Assembly: GCA_028818705.1 (NCBI GenBank)
Contig: JAPPNJ010000049.1
Span: 1-38,784 of the forward strand
Source of the DNA: Candidatus Poribacteria bacterium
Lineage (GTDB): Bacteria; Poribacteria; WGA-4E; WGA-3G
Reading direction: 5' to 3'
DNA: 38,784 nt
The notes beneath the pieces were generated by a model, which ran no database searches, was not told the DNA's origin, and worked only from the letters and a program-made list of their open reading frames with translations. Positions within the stretch are counted from its first letter, which is position 1. Each line of letters starts with the position of its first letter. Position numbers and translations under genes: made by a program. This document shows positions 15,695 to 24,063 of the stretch, piece by piece.

Positions 15695-16732
15695 TTACTG
15701 AGAACCTGTGCTCTCTTTTTTCACTTCTGGTTTCGCAAGATTTTCCTTCACCAGTTTTGCAACTGCGGTCTTAAGGGCAGAACCACGAAGGTTAGTCTTG
15801 CGGATAACACCCTCACCGTCAATCAGAAAGGTTGCCGGAATCCCTCGCACCTGATACATGTTGTTTACCTTGCGGCTTTTGTCCCAATAGTGAACCCATC
15901 CAAGATTCTTGTTTTTAATATAAGTTTCGAGCGGTTCTATTGATCTGTCAAGACTGATACCGATGACTTGGAACTTCTGATCCTTGTATTTTTCGTAAGT
16001 CTTCTTAAGGTTCGATATCTCTGCGATACACGGAGGACACCAAGTTGCCCAGAAATCGAGTAGCACGACCTGACCTTGATACTGCTGTAACGAGAGTTCT
16101 TCGCCTTTTAGGTCGGTCACCTGAAAGTCGAGTGCCGGATGTCCGATCCAGTCACGAGGATTCATTCTTGCCCCAGGCGGCTTCGGTAATTCACCCTTTC
16201 GTTCAGTTCTATCCTGTTCAAGAAGCAGTTTGGCAAATTTCGCTTGGGATCGCGAACCGTACTTCGGATGATTGACTAATTTCTCGTAGGCTGCGTCTGC
16301 CGCGTCGTGTTTACGCAGCTTGTCGTAAGCCAATCCCAATGCCAATAGACACCGTTCAACGTAGCGGGCAGAGGGATAGTCCTTGATGAGTTCTTCAAAG
16401 ACTTTGATACCTTCTTCGATCCGCTCAAGTTGAATTAAGGCATTGCCGAGAAGATAGTAGACCTCATCTACCCGTTTGTGTTTTGGATGTGATGTAATAA
16501 ATACCCTTGATTTCTCAACCAGCTTCTCTAAGTCTTCAGATTTGCTCCTATGCTTAAGGTCTTTGGTAATCGCCTTAATTTCTTGGTATTTGTAACCAGC
16601 TTTTGTCGGAGCGGCGTCGACGAAGTTTGCGCAGAACCCTATTAGTGCGAGGCTTGTGAGAATACTGATAAAGTAAACAGAGAAATCCCTATTTTCTTTC
16701 TGTTGTGGATCTATTACATATCGGGAGAACAT
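15695..16732 (-). CDS. TlpA-like thioredoxin with N-terminal TPR region, membrane-anchored
   Basis: The protein (345 aa from the preferred start) has one hydrophobic segment (about residues 18-40) acting as a signal anchor or signal peptide. A tetratricopeptide-like region (about 80-160) follows, then a TlpA/AhpC-type thioredoxin domain with the active site WCPPC (Cys232, Cys235) and the cis-Pro GIPATFLID. Such proteins reduce or exchange disulfides outside the cytoplasmic membrane, often in respiratory or cytochrome maturation. An in-frame ATG 10 codons upstream (16762) exists, but ATG at 16730-16732 has the better binding site (GAGAGGG). It is followed 26 bp later by the ABC ATPase gene. 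Confidence 0.85.
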   Translation of the reverse strand: MFSRYVIDPQQKENRDFSVYFISILTSLALIGFCANFVDAAPTKAGYKYQEIKAITKDLKHRSKSEDLEKLVEKSRVFITSHPKHKRVDEVYYLLGNALIQLERIEEGIKVFEELIKDYPSARYVERCLLALGLAYDKLRKHDAADAAYEKLVNHPKYGSRSQAKFAKLLLEQDRTERKGELPKPPGARMNPRDWIGHPALDFQVTDLKGEELSLQQYQGQVVLLDFWATWCPPCIAEISNLKKTYEKYKDQKFQVIGISLDRSIEPLETYIKNKNLGWVHYWDKSRKVNNMYQVRGIPATFLIDGEGVIRKTNLRGSALKTAVAKLVKENLAKPEVKKESTGSQ

Positions 16733-16770
16733 GATGCCCTCTCTTGCGCTTGAATTTCCCACAAGACTGC

Positions 16771-17361
16771 TTAAATGGCGTTCTGATAAGAATATGCCAG
16801 TAATAGCTTAATCTCTTCCGCTTGTACCTGTTGCAAGAAACGGGTTACATCAGAATCAGAATCACCTTCGGCGGCTTCGCACCAATCGATAAGCTGATAG
16901 GCGTCCCAGTTTTCCTGTGATGCGATAGTTTGTCCGATGTTCGCGAGTGCGTCTGATGGGTTTGATATTTCCTTGAAAAGTTCAAGGGCGCGTTCACGGA
17001 GTGCTGGAAAAATCGGATGTGTGCCGACTCTACCGAACCAGTACTTGGAATTGGGGTAGTCTGGCTCGCGGCGGTGCATGATACCGTGCCAGTAGCTGCC
17101 CGTTTGGTTCATAAGCCCTTGCGAAATTGTGTGGGATTCATCGAGGGCATCATTCCATAGGAGTAGACCGCTTTTGATGGCTTCACCAAATGTGCTGTTC
17201 TTTAGTGATGTCCCCTCAAAAAGTTCGTCAAGGGACGAAGATTCCAGAGCGTCCGTCAGTTCAGTGTTCCACGCGTTCTGTGGGACGAGTGTCGGGAGTG
17301 GATTCCCTGTTTCTAATTTTTCGATGACTTCGGCAATTGCCGGTGTGTATGCTACAGCCAT
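16771..17361 (-). CDS. Conserved protein of unknown function (196 aa)
   Basis: This is a soluble protein with no signal peptide. Its core, LLLWNDALDESHTISQGL (about residues 65-82) followed by TGSYWHGIMHRREPDYPNSK (about 87-106) and YWFGRVGTHPIF, is rich in Trp, His and Arg and has the look of a strongly conserved active or binding site. I have seen similar proteins annotated only as hypothetical in Planctomycetes-like genomes; no function is known to me. An AAGGAG lies before ATG. It is the first gene of a minus-strand run with the TlpA-like gene (spacing 38 bp), with a probable promoter at 17403-17431. Confidence 0.75.
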   Translation of the reverse strand: MAVAYTPAIAEVIEKLETGNPLPTLVPQNAWNTELTDALESSSLDELFEGTSLKNSTFGEAIKSGLLLWNDALDESHTISQGLMNQTGSYWHGIMHRREPDYPNSKYWFGRVGTHPIFPALRERALELFKEISNPSDALANIGQTIASQENWDAYQLIDWCEAAEGDSDSDVTRFLQQVQAEEIKLLLAYSYQNAI

Positions 17362-17402
17362 GAGAAAGCTCCTTGGCGTTTGGATTAATCTAATTTGAAA
17401 TT

Positions 17403-17431
17403 AATTTAGCATCTTTCAGTAAATAAATCAA
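17403..17431 (-). promoter_or_regulatory. Probable promoter of the 196-aa gene
   Basis: On the minus strand TTGATT (17426-17431) and TAAATT (17403-17408) are separated by 17 bp, about 40 bp before the ATG of the gene ending at 17361. Confidence 0.45.
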
Positions 17432-17449
17432 GTGCTTTCAGTTTTTCGT

Positions 17450-17478
17450 TTGCTGTTGTGTTTGAGGTGTGCTAAAAT
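17450..17478 (+). promoter_or_regulatory. Probable promoter of the 118-aa membrane protein gene
   Basis: TTGCTG (17450-17455) and TAAAAT (17473-17478) are separated by 17 bp, about 45 bp before the ATG at 17523. Confidence 0.45.
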
Positions 17479-17522
17479 TGCCAAAAAGTAACTTGTAGGT
17501 TTAGAGAGATTTTCAGTAAGAA

Positions 17523-17879
17523 ATGGGAACTGCGTTTAAAAAAACATTGATTGTTTTCATCGGTTTTATTTTAGTTTTGGGGGGCGTTTTAATAGGCGTT
17601 ACTCTGCAGTACTCCCAGTACGGTTCGCTGCCAGAAACGATGCAGATGGTGGACTTTTCGGGAATACTGGTGGCAGTCTTGGGAGCGTGTCTTCTGAGCT
17701 TGATAAGCGTTGTTTTGATTTTCTGGTTGGCGCGTACGTGGATAAACGAACGACCAGAACTTGGCGAGCGGATCGTCCATCTTGCTCTCATCGTCAGTGT
17801 GAGTTTTATTATTGTTTTCGGTGGTTTGGCGGGTGGCTTGGTTGTTTTACGGACTTTATGGACGATCGGTTTTTTTTAA
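17523..17879 (+). CDS. Small membrane protein with three transmembrane segments, unknown function
   Basis: The 118-aa product has three hydrophobic helices (about residues 8-30, 45-70 and 85-110) joined by a polar loop QYSQYGSLPETMQMVD and a basic-acidic loop ARTWINERPELGER. I recognise no family. The binding site before ATG is weak (AGAGAG then a longer spacer). It is preceded by a plausible promoter and followed by the infC promoter, so it is probably a monocistronic gene. The minus-strand frame in the same place is an antisense shadow. Confidence 0.6.
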   Translation: MGTAFKKTLIVFIGFILVLGGVLIGVTLQYSQYGSLPETMQMVDFSGILVAVLGACLLSLISVVLIFWLARTWINERPELGERIVHLALIVSVSFIIVFGGLAGGLVVLRTLWTIGFF

Positions 17880-17884
17880 TTTAC

Positions 17885-17913
17885 TTGCATTTGTATTCCT
17901 AATATGGTATAAT
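17885..17913 (+). promoter_or_regulatory. Promoter of the infC operon
   Basis: TTGCAT (17885-17890) and a perfect TATAAT (17908-17913) are separated by 17 bp. Transcription would begin near 17920, leaving about 205 nt of leader before infC. Confidence 0.7.
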
Positions 17914-17926
17914 TAGTTAATTCACA

Positions 17927-18119
17927 CGGACGTAGGGCTTGTGATCACGCATCTGGCGTACTTTGCGACGTCCGAGAGATGCAAAATTCCGAGTAGCCAA
18001 CGAGGAATTTGTCTTTGCTTTACATTCGTTTTGTAGATAGAGTTTATCTCGTATACTGTAGAGCGATGAATAAGTTTGTCGCTCTTGGCAGGGCGTTGCA
18101 GCGCCTTTACTTGGGGGTG
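17927..18119 (+). promoter_or_regulatory. Structured infC leader
   Basis: The 5' leader of the infC operon holds several possible stems: CGGACGT (about 17927-17933) with ACGTCCG (about 17967-17973), GAGCGA (18061-18066) with TCGCTC (18079-18084), and GGCG with CGCC (about 18092-18105). The last lies just before the GGGGG ribosome binding site (18113-18117). Bacterial infC-rpmI-rplT leaders are often bound by L20; whether this one is cannot be told. No conserved L20-leader consensus was matched. Confidence 0.35.
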
Positions 18120-18125
18120 TGAAAA

Positions 18126-18671
18126 ATACACTACAGAGGCAGACGTACTCAGAGGACGACGGAAAGACAGAGTCGTTCAAACCATCAGATTCGGGCCCGA
18201 GAGATTTTACTGATAGATCATGAGAACAAGCAGGTTGGTGTCATGTCGCCACGCGACGCGATGAAACTTGCTGAGGAAGTTGGATTGGATTTAGTAGAGG
18301 TTTCGCCGAATGCTACTCCTCCCGTTTGTAAAATTATGGACTACGGGAAGTATCAGTATGAGAAAAACAAACGGGCGCGCGAGGCTCGAAAGAAACAGTC
18401 GAAGGTTGTTTTAAAAGGGATGCAGTTCCGTCCGGATACAGCGGAACACGATTACCAGTTCAAGAAACGGCATGTTGAGGATTTCCTGAAGAATGGATGG
18501 AAGGTCCGTGCGACTGTTCGGTTCCGGGGGCGCGAGATGCTCCATACCGAACTTGGCAGAAATCTGCTTTCACGGCTCAAAGATGAGCTTGAAGAAATTG
18601 CCGATGTGGAACAGCCACCGCGGATGGAAACACGTATTATGTCGATGACCCTCACACCGAAATCTTCGTAA
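18126..18671 (+). CDS. infC: Translation initiation factor IF-3, probably starting at AUA
   Basis: IF-3 binds the 30S subunit, blocks 50S joining and discriminates against incorrect start codons. The first ATG (18243) gives only 142 residues and omits most of the N-terminal domain. The same frame continues upstream through NHQIRAREILLIDHENKQVG, which matches the conserved IF-3 N-terminus, back to a TGA at 18120-18122. Between the TGA and that conserved block there is no ATG, GTG or TTG. ATA at 18126-18128 is preceded by GGGGGTG with a 6-nt gap and gives 181 residues (E. coli IF-3 has 180), starting x-HYRGRRTQ much like E. coli MKGGKRVQ. Non-AUG starts in infC allow autoregulation. rpmI follows. 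Confidence 0.9.
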   Translation: MHYRGRRTQRTTERQSRSNHQIRAREILLIDHENKQVGVMSPRDAMKLAEEVGLDLVEVSPNATPPVCKIMDYGKYQYEKNKRAREARKKQSKVVLKGMQFRPDTAEHDYQFKKRHVEDFLKNGWKVRATVRFRGREMLHTELGRNLLSRLKDELEEIADVEQPPRMETRIMSMTLTPKSS

Positions 18672-18783
18672 TGTTTGATCGTTACACTCGTGTGTAAAGG
18701 CCAGTTGTGGGAGCGATCTTGAATCAACGCCGAATGTGCGTGTGACATTCCATGCGGTCGCGATACTTTTCAAGGATATTTTG

Positions 18784-18978
18784 ATGCCAAAAATTAAAAC
18801 GCATAAAGGCGCGGCGAAACGTTTCAAATTCACCGGAAAAGGTAGAATCCGCCGGAATCGCGCTTACGCTGGCCACCTGTTCCTCTCAAAGTCAGCGAAA
18901 CAAAAACGTAGGTTGCGACAAGCTACTATAGTCGATCCGAGTAATGAGAAACGTTTGAAACGTCTTATTCATCAGTAG
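18784..18978 (+). CDS. rpmI: 50S ribosomal protein L35
   Basis: The 64-aa basic protein begins MPKIKTHKGAAKRFKFTGKG, the standard L35 N-terminus, and ends KRLKRLIHQ. The ATG at 18784 is preceded by AAGGA at a suitable distance; a longer in-frame start at 18736 would add residues foreign to the family and is rejected. It lies between infC and rplT in the usual order. The 91-bp gap to rplT holds 7-nt-periodic repeats. Confidence 0.95.
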   Translation: MPKIKTHKGAAKRFKFTGKGRIRRNRAYAGHLFLSKSAKQKRRLRQATIVDPSNEKRLKRLIHQ

Positions 18979-19047
18979 TGGTTAGCAGATAGCAAATAGC
19001 GGTTAGCAAATAGTGGTTAGCAAATAGCGAACTGCTAACAGCGAACC
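18979..19047 (+). repeat. Heptad repeat tract inside the rpmI-rplT intergenic gap
   Basis: Seven-nucleotide words follow one another without gaps: GTTAGCA, GATAGCA, AATAGCG, GTTAGCA, AATAGTG, GTTAGCA, AATAGCG (18981-19029), then AACTGCTAACAGCGAACC. The end contains the complement of the first word (TGCTAAC), so a hairpin could form. Confidence 0.85.
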
Positions 19048-19069
19048 GTGGTGGGAGTTTTATTTAAAA

Positions 19070-19417
19070 ATGGCACGAGTAAAAACAGGGGGTGTGCGAC
19101 GCAAACGGCGTAACCGCATTCTCAAGCATTCCAAAGGTTACCGTGGCGGCAGGAACAACCTAAAACGCACCGCTATGGAAGCGGTTGAGAAGGGATGGAA
19201 TCATGCTTACGCGCATCGGCGCGCACGGAAACGTGATTTTAGACGACTTTGGATTGCAAGAATTAACGCCGCCGCCAGAGTGCACGGACTTTCTTACAGC
19301 CGGTTCATACACGGACTTAAAACGGCTGGAATTGAATTGGATCGAAAGGTTCTTGCCGACATCGCTGTGAACGATGAAGCCGGTTTTGGACAACTTGTCG
19401 CCCTCGCAAAGGGATAA
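19070..19417 (+). CDS. rplT: 50S ribosomal protein L20
   Basis: The 115-aa protein begins [20 protein letters not shown] and continues with [39 protein letters not shown] and [10 protein letters not shown], all characteristic of L20. The size is normal. A GGGAG lies upstream of ATG. L20 is needed early in 50S assembly and in many bacteria represses its own operon. It follows rpmI in the conserved infC-rpmI-rplT arrangement and precedes the T-box and pheST. Confidence 0.97.
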   Translation: MARVKTGGVRRKRRNRILKHSKGYRGGRNNLKRTAMEAVEKGWNHAYAHRRARKRDFRRLWIARINAAARVHGLSYSRFIHGLKTAGIELDRKVLADIAVNDEAGFGQLVALAKG

Positions 19418-19422
19418 ATAGC

Positions 19423-19437
19423 TGCACTGTCGGTGCA
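19423..19437 (+). terminator. Weak hairpin after rplT
   Basis: TGCAC (19423-19427) pairs with GTGCA (19433-19437) and is followed by TTT. The stem is short; it may end or attenuate the ribosomal-protein transcript before the T-box leader. Confidence 0.3.
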
Positions 19438-19461
19438 TTTCACATTAAAAATCAATTTATC

Positions 19462-19702
19462 AAAGGGCTGTGAAGGGACACACGTAAGCTGTTGAGACCT
19501 CTCAACCAGAGATATCGCGTCATCGGCTGAAAGCGCGATTTTGAGAGCAACTGCCGAATTTCATCCTGGAGCCGTTAAAAAATAATGAAGCGGGCAGATT
19601 TTATCGATCTGTCAAGCGGGGTGGTACCGCGGAAGTAGATGCCTGTCGCTTTCGTCCCCAGAAGGAAATTAACTTTCTGGAGCGAAGTGATAGGCGTTTT
19701 TT
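19462..19702 (+). ncRNA. T-box riboswitch (tRNA-Phe sensing) controlling pheS
   Basis: The leader of pheS has the T-box sequence GGGGTGGTACCGCGG (19618-19632), the conserved element that pairs with the tRNA acceptor end. Stem I runs from about 19466 (GGCT) to 19573 (AGCC). It contains an AGAGA motif (19508-19512) and an apical ATCGCG/CGCGAT stem, and GAATTTCATCC near its 3' side supplies a UUC phenylalanine specifier (19560-19562). A terminator follows: GCCTGTCGCTTTCGTCCCCA and on (from 19651) pairs with TTCTGGAGCGAAGTGATAGG (19675-19694), ending in TTTTTT (19697-19702). The T-box region and GTCCCC can instead form the antiterminator. Uncharged tRNA-Phe should allow read-through into pheST. 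Confidence 0.9.
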
Positions 19703-19769
19703 GTTCGTATGGCAGTCGGCAATCAGCAGTCGGGATTTGGAAATCCCTCTTACAGAGAGCAGGGAAATT

Positions 19770-20786
19770 ATGAAAGCAGAATTGGAAGCGATAAAGACAG
19801 AGGCACTTCAGGCTTTAAAAGGTGTTGAGACACTTGACGCGCTTGAGTCGCTCAGAATTACATATTTTGGACGCAGGGGAAAATTGACGGATGTCATGAA
19901 GGGCATGGGTAAACTCTCTAAGGAAGAGCGTCCGGAAATCGGAAAACTTGCCAATGAGGTGCGAGCCACGCTCACAGAAGCGTTTGACAGTGTAACAGAG
20001 AGACTGCATCGCCAGCAGCGGGAACAGCAACTTGCGGCGGAATCTGTTGACATCACTCTCCCTGGACGAAAGCCGACTTACGGAAAAGCGCACCCTGTGA
20101 TGCAGATCTTAGAACGCATTGAAGTGGTTTTTCGACAGATGGGGTTTGATGTGGTGATAGGTCCAGATGTGGAGACAGAGTATTACAACTTTGATGCGCT
20201 GAATACGCCTGCCGATCATCCGGCTCGTGACTTGCACGATACTTTTTACCTGACGGATGGGCATCTCTTACGGACCCACACATCGCCTGTTCAGATCCGC
20301 GCTATGGAAAATCAAAAACCTCCACTCCGTATTATAGTGCCTGGGAAATGCTATCGGGTGGATTACGATGTCTCCCACACACCGATGTTCCATCACGTAG
20401 AGGGACTCCTCGTTGATAAGCGCGCTACTTTTAGTGAACTCAAAGGCGTTTTGACTTCCTTCGCTCGGCAGATGTTCGGCGACCAGACGCAGATGCGTTT
20501 TCGTCCACATTTCTTTCCTTTTACAGAACCGAGTGCTGAGGTAGATATTTCCTGTGCTGTCTGTCAAGGAAAAGGATGCAGGAGTTGTGGCGGCACCGGA
20601 TGGGTTGAGATCCTTGGCGCAGGTGCTGTGGACCCGGCAGTGTTTGAAGCGGTGAACTATGATCCCGATGAAGTTACAGGATTTGCTTTCGGGATGGGAG
20701 TGGAGCGGATCGCGAGTCTTCTGTTCCGTATTCCTGATATTCGGATTTTTTATGAGAACGATCTCCGGTTCTTGCGTCAGTTCTAA
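19770..20786 (+). CDS. pheS: Phenylalanyl-tRNA synthetase alpha subunit
   Basis: PheS carries the catalytic class II core of the heterotetrameric PheRS, which charges tRNA-Phe. The N-terminal coiled coil (residues about 1-85) is followed by class II motif 1 and DTFYLTDGHLLRTHTSPVQI (about 178-197), motif 2 GKCYRVDYDVSHTPMFHHVEG (split across about 214-234) and motif 3 FGMGVERIA near the C-terminus. A CxxC-x3-CxxC cluster (about 263-274) occurs in many PheS. ATG at 19770 gives 338 residues, the normal length; the TTG at 19701 lies inside the terminator of the T-box and is rejected. pheT follows after 117 bp. Confidence 0.97.
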   Translation: MKAELEAIKTEALQALKGVETLDALESLRITYFGRRGKLTDVMKGMGKLSKEERPEIGKLANEVRATLTEAFDSVTERLHRQQREQQLAAESVDITLPGRKPTYGKAHPVMQILERIEVVFRQMGFDVVIGPDVETEYYNFDALNTPADHPARDLHDTFYLTDGHLLRTHTSPVQIRAMENQKPPLRIIVPGKCYRVDYDVSHTPMFHHVEGLLVDKRATFSELKGVLTSFARQMFGDQTQMRFRPHFFPFTEPSAEVDISCAVCQGKGCRSCGGTGWVEILGAGAVDPAVFEAVNYDPDEVTGFAFGMGVERIASLLFRIPDIRIFYENDLRFLRQF

Positions 20787-20903
20787 TGGTAGTTGTCAGT
20801 CAGCAGTTGGTAAAGCGCGGTTTGTGACAGTGAAGTTATGGACAATCACCACACGCCAATAGCCGATAGCGAAAAAAAATAAATTGAAAAAGGGACTTAA
20901 TAG

Positions 20904-23312
20904 ATGAACGTAACCTTAAATTGGCTCAAAACTTATATTGATTTTGAATTTTCTCCAGTCGAACTCGCCGATCGGTTAACGATGTTAGGCATTGAGGTTG
21001 AAGCCATCAAACAACTCGGCACCGGGTTAGACGGAGTAGTCGTTGGCAAGGTAGACGCTGTCGGACCACACCCAAACGCCGATAAACTCGTTCTCTGTCA
21101 GGTAGATGTCGGCGAAGCGGAGTCCCTTCAAATTGTCTGTGGTGCTCCGAATGTCCGAGAGGGCATGTTCGCACCCGTCGCTACCATCGGTGCAACATTG
21201 CCTATCGGTTTGACAATCAAATCTGCCAAACTGCGAGGCGAAGTTTCACAGGGAATGCTCTGCTCTGAAAAAGAGTTAGGACTTTCTGAAGATGCCGCAG
21301 GTCTGATGGAATTATCCACAGATGTATCCCTGGGCACACTGCTTACAGAAGCACTTGGGTTAGACGATGTCATGTTTGAACTTGAGATTACACCAAATCG
21401 TCCGGATTGTCTGAGTCTTATTGGTGTCGCTCGCGAGGTCCGTGCGGAAACGGGAAATCCTTTGAAGTTCCCCAACGTCGATCTGAGGGAGAGTGATACC
21501 GATATCCAGGAGTTGACTTCTGTAACAATTGATGCGCCTGATCTCTGCCCGCGTTATGCTGCGCGTGTTATTCAAGGTGTTAAAGTGGGGGAATCCCCAA
21601 CATGGCTGCAACAACGTCTTGAATCTGTCGGTGTAGGTGTTATTAACAACATTGTTGATGTTACCAACTTCGTCTTGATGGAGTATGGGCAGCCGCTACA
21701 CGCCTTCGATTATCATAAGCTGGGTGAAAATCGTATTGTTGTGCGGCGTGCCTCAGACGGTGAACAACTGACAACCCTTGATGAGGTTAATCGCGAACTC
21801 ACTACCGATATGCTTGTCATCGCCGATGCCGAGAAACCTGTGGCACTTGCGGGAATTATGGGTGGATATGATTCGGAGATCACAGAAACGACGTGTGATG
21901 TGTTGTTGGAGAGTGCATATTTTAATCCATCAAGGGTTCGTGCTACTGCCAAGGTGCTGGGGATAAACACGGAAGCCTCGTACAGATTTGAACGCGGTGC
22001 CGATCCCGAAGCCGTCCTCGCTGCGCTTGATCGTGCGGCGCAGCTTATCGCTGAATTGGCAGGTGGAACTGTTTGTAAAGGCATTGTTGATGTCTATCCA
22101 GGGGAAAAACCGCTGCGGAAGATTCAAATCCGTCCGAATCGTGTCAATTTCGTATTGGGTACTGAAATTGAAGCGGCGGAGATGGAACAGATTTTGAGTC
22201 GCCTCGGTTTTGATGTGGAAGCATCGGGAAGTGCGTATCAGGTCACCATACCGACGTTCAGGTCCGACATTACCCGTGAGATTGACCTCATCGAAGAGAT
22301 TGCGCGTGTCTACGGCTACGATAATATTCCGACGACGTTGCCCAAAGGCGATATTCCTGTTCCAGCACCTGACCCGAAGGTAGAGGTTCGCAGACGTCTA
22401 AAGCGTTTTCTCCTCGCTGCTGGTATGATGGAAGCTGTGAACTATAGTTTTTGTGATCCCAATTGTTTTGAGAAGATCCGTTTGGTGTCGGACAGTCCGC
22501 TTCGAGATGCCGTGCCTTTACGAAATCCGTTGAGTCCAGAAATGTCCTTGCTTCGTACAACACTCATACCGGATTTGCTCGAAAACACACAACACAACCG
22601 GAATCACCAAATCAACACTATCGGGCTCTTTGAGATAGGTAGCGTTTTTGTTCGAGATGGTGATCAGAAGGAACCAGAACGGATTGCGGGTATTCTCGCT
22701 GGACAGATTGGTGATGGGATCTATGGTAACCCCTATCGAAGTCCTGATTTCTTCGACATCAAAGGACTCGTGGAGGGCATGCTTGAGGTTTGCGGTATTA
22801 CCGAATACACACTGCAAAAAACTGACATGTCGACCTTCCATCCGGGACGCAATGCAGAGGTGTTATTAGAGGAGATGTCGGTCGGCACCTTCGGAGAAGT
22901 ACATCCCGGAGTTCTCGAAAATTACGATCTGCCATATAAAGCGTATCTCTTTGAGTTTGACCTTGAAGCGTTAGTGAATGCTGCTGTGTTTGCCAAACGT
23001 TTTGAGCCCATTTCCATCTACCCGAAGGTTGAGCGCGATCTCGCTATTGTCGTAGATAAGGCGGTATTATCAAATATGCCGATAGAGCTCATCTACACAA
23101 CAGGAGGGGAATGGGTAGAATCGGTTCGTCTGTTTGATGTTTATGAAGGGGAACAGGTTCCTGAAGGCAAAAAGAGTCTTGCCTATGCTATTGTTTATCA
23201 TTCTGCAAACGAGACTTTGACGGACAAGGCTGTGAATGCGCTTCACGATAAGGTGGTCATACGCCTCAATCAAGAACTTGGGGCGGAACTCCGAGGCTTT
23301 GACCAGATTTGA
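20904..23312 (+). CDS. pheT: Phenylalanyl-tRNA synthetase beta subunit
   Basis: The 802-aa protein has the standard PheT order: [15 protein letters not shown] start, EMAP/OB-type tRNA-binding domain (about 40-150), B3/B4 editing domain (about 215-385, including [20 protein letters not shown]), B5 (about 410-475), class II-like core and the C-terminal anticodon-binding FDX-ACB domain (from about 710, with [14 protein letters not shown]). Length is normal. AAGGGA precedes ATG. Its stop TGA overlaps the TTG start of the downstream methyltransferase. The gap before it contains 7-nt-type repeats. Confidence 0.97.
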   Translation: MNVTLNWLKTYIDFEFSPVELADRLTMLGIEVEAIKQLGTGLDGVVVGKVDAVGPHPNADKLVLCQVDVGEAESLQIVCGAPNVREGMFAPVATIGATLPIGLTIKSAKLRGEVSQGMLCSEKELGLSEDAAGLMELSTDVSLGTLLTEALGLDDVMFELEITPNRPDCLSLIGVAREVRAETGNPLKFPNVDLRESDTDIQELTSVTIDAPDLCPRYAARVIQGVKVGESPTWLQQRLESVGVGVINNIVDVTNFVLMEYGQPLHAFDYHKLGENRIVVRRASDGEQLTTLDEVNRELTTDMLVIADAEKPVALAGIMGGYDSEITETTCDVLLESAYFNPSRVRATAKVLGINTEASYRFERGADPEAVLAALDRAAQLIAELAGGTVCKGIVDVYPGEKPLRKIQIRPNRVNFVLGTEIEAAEMEQILSRLGFDVEASGSAYQVTIPTFRSDITREIDLIEEIARVYGYDNIPTTLPKGDIPVPAPDPKVEVRRRLKRFLLAAGMMEAVNYSFCDPNCFEKIRLVSDSPLRDAVPLRNPLSPEMSLLRTTLIPDLLENTQHNRNHQINTIGLFEIGSVFVRDGDQKEPERIAGILAGQIGDGIYGNPYRSPDFFDIKGLVEGMLEVCGITEYTLQKTDMSTFHPGRNAEVLLEEMSVGTFGEVHPGVLENYDLPYKAYLFEFDLEALVNAAVFAKRFEPISIYPKVERDLAIVVDKAVLSNMPIELIYTTGGEWVESVRLFDVYEGEQVPEGKKSLAYAIVYHSANETLTDKAVNALHDKVVIRLNQELGAELRGFDQI

Positions 23313-24028
23313 GCGATAAAAAAATACAAAATCTATTTTCAACCGTGGCGCGTCACTACGATTTTCTCAATTCATTGTTGAGTCTCAGGCGCGACAGGAG
23401 TTGGCGTCGTGAGACAGTCAAAGCGAGTGAGGTTGTGCCGACAAGCAAGGTGTTGGATGTCTGCACTGGCACGGGTGAACTTGCCCTTGCGTATGCGGAT
23501 AAAATTTCAGCACAGGGGTTCGTTATCGCTTCAGATTTCTGCTTTGAGATGCTGGTTATCGGTGATCAGAAACTTCAACAACCGGTAGGTGCGGTTTCTA
23601 ACCGCACTACAAACTTTCTCGCAGCGGATACCCTCATCCTTCCGTTTTTAGACAATACCTTTGACGTTGTCTCTGTCGGTTTCGGGATTCGGAATGTCTC
23701 GGATTTAGAGATGGGGATACGCGAGATGACGCGCGTTGCTGCACCCGGTGGTAGGGTCGTTATATTGGAATTTACGCAGCCTGTGAATCCTCTATTCCGA
23801 GGTCTCTACTATTTCTATTTCACGAAGATCCTACCCTTCATCGGGAATCGTATCTCTGGGAGCGAGGACGATGCGTACGGATATCTTCCGCGTTCTGTTA
23901 TGAAATTTCCAGATTGCAATGCCTTAAAGGGTGTTATGGAGCAGTGTGGGTTGATGGATGTGCGGTTTTATCGCAAGACATTCGGCATCGTCGCAATTCA
24001 TGTTGGGAAGAAACCCATAACTGCCTGA
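23309..24028 (+). CDS. menG: Menaquinone/ubiquinone methyltransferase UbiE/MenG
   Basis: This is a 239-aa class I SAM-dependent methyltransferase. It has the UbiE start (F-S-x-V-A-x-x-Y-D-x-x-N), SAM motif VLDVCTGTGELAL (about 47-59), FGIRNVSDLEMGIREM (about 128-143) and EFTQPVNPLFRGLYYFYF (about 156-173). The family methylates demethylmenaquinone or the ubiquinone intermediate; with no ubiquinone genes in sight I favour menaquinone. It starts with TTG at 23309, in a TTGA overlap with the pheT stop, so translation is probably coupled. A UbiA-type prenyltransferase lies at 29448. Confidence 0.9.
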   Translation: MSDKKIQNLFSTVARHYDFLNSLLSLRRDRSWRRETVKASEVVPTSKVLDVCTGTGELALAYADKISAQGFVIASDFCFEMLVIGDQKLQQPVGAVSNRTTNFLAADTLILPFLDNTFDVVSVGFGIRNVSDLEMGIREMTRVAAPGGRVVILEFTQPVNPLFRGLYYFYFTKILPFIGNRISGSEDDAYGYLPRSVMKFPDCNALKGVMEQCGLMDVRFYRKTFGIVAIHVGKKPITA

Positions 24029-24030
24029 AT

Positions 24031-24063
24031 CAGGATTCACGGGATTATAGGATTTTCAGGATT
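24031..24063. repeat. Short GGATT tandem repeat between convergent genes
   Basis: GGATT recurs at 24033, 24042, 24050 and 24059, a spacing of 8-9 nt, and runs into the stop of the minus-strand HDAC-like gene. This type of motif recurs in intergenic DNA of unrelated bacteria. Confidence 0.5.

Noticed and set aside
19701..19769. An upstream TTG start for pheS
   Set aside because: It overlaps the T-box terminator poly-U and heptad-like repeats; ATG at 19770 gives the family start.
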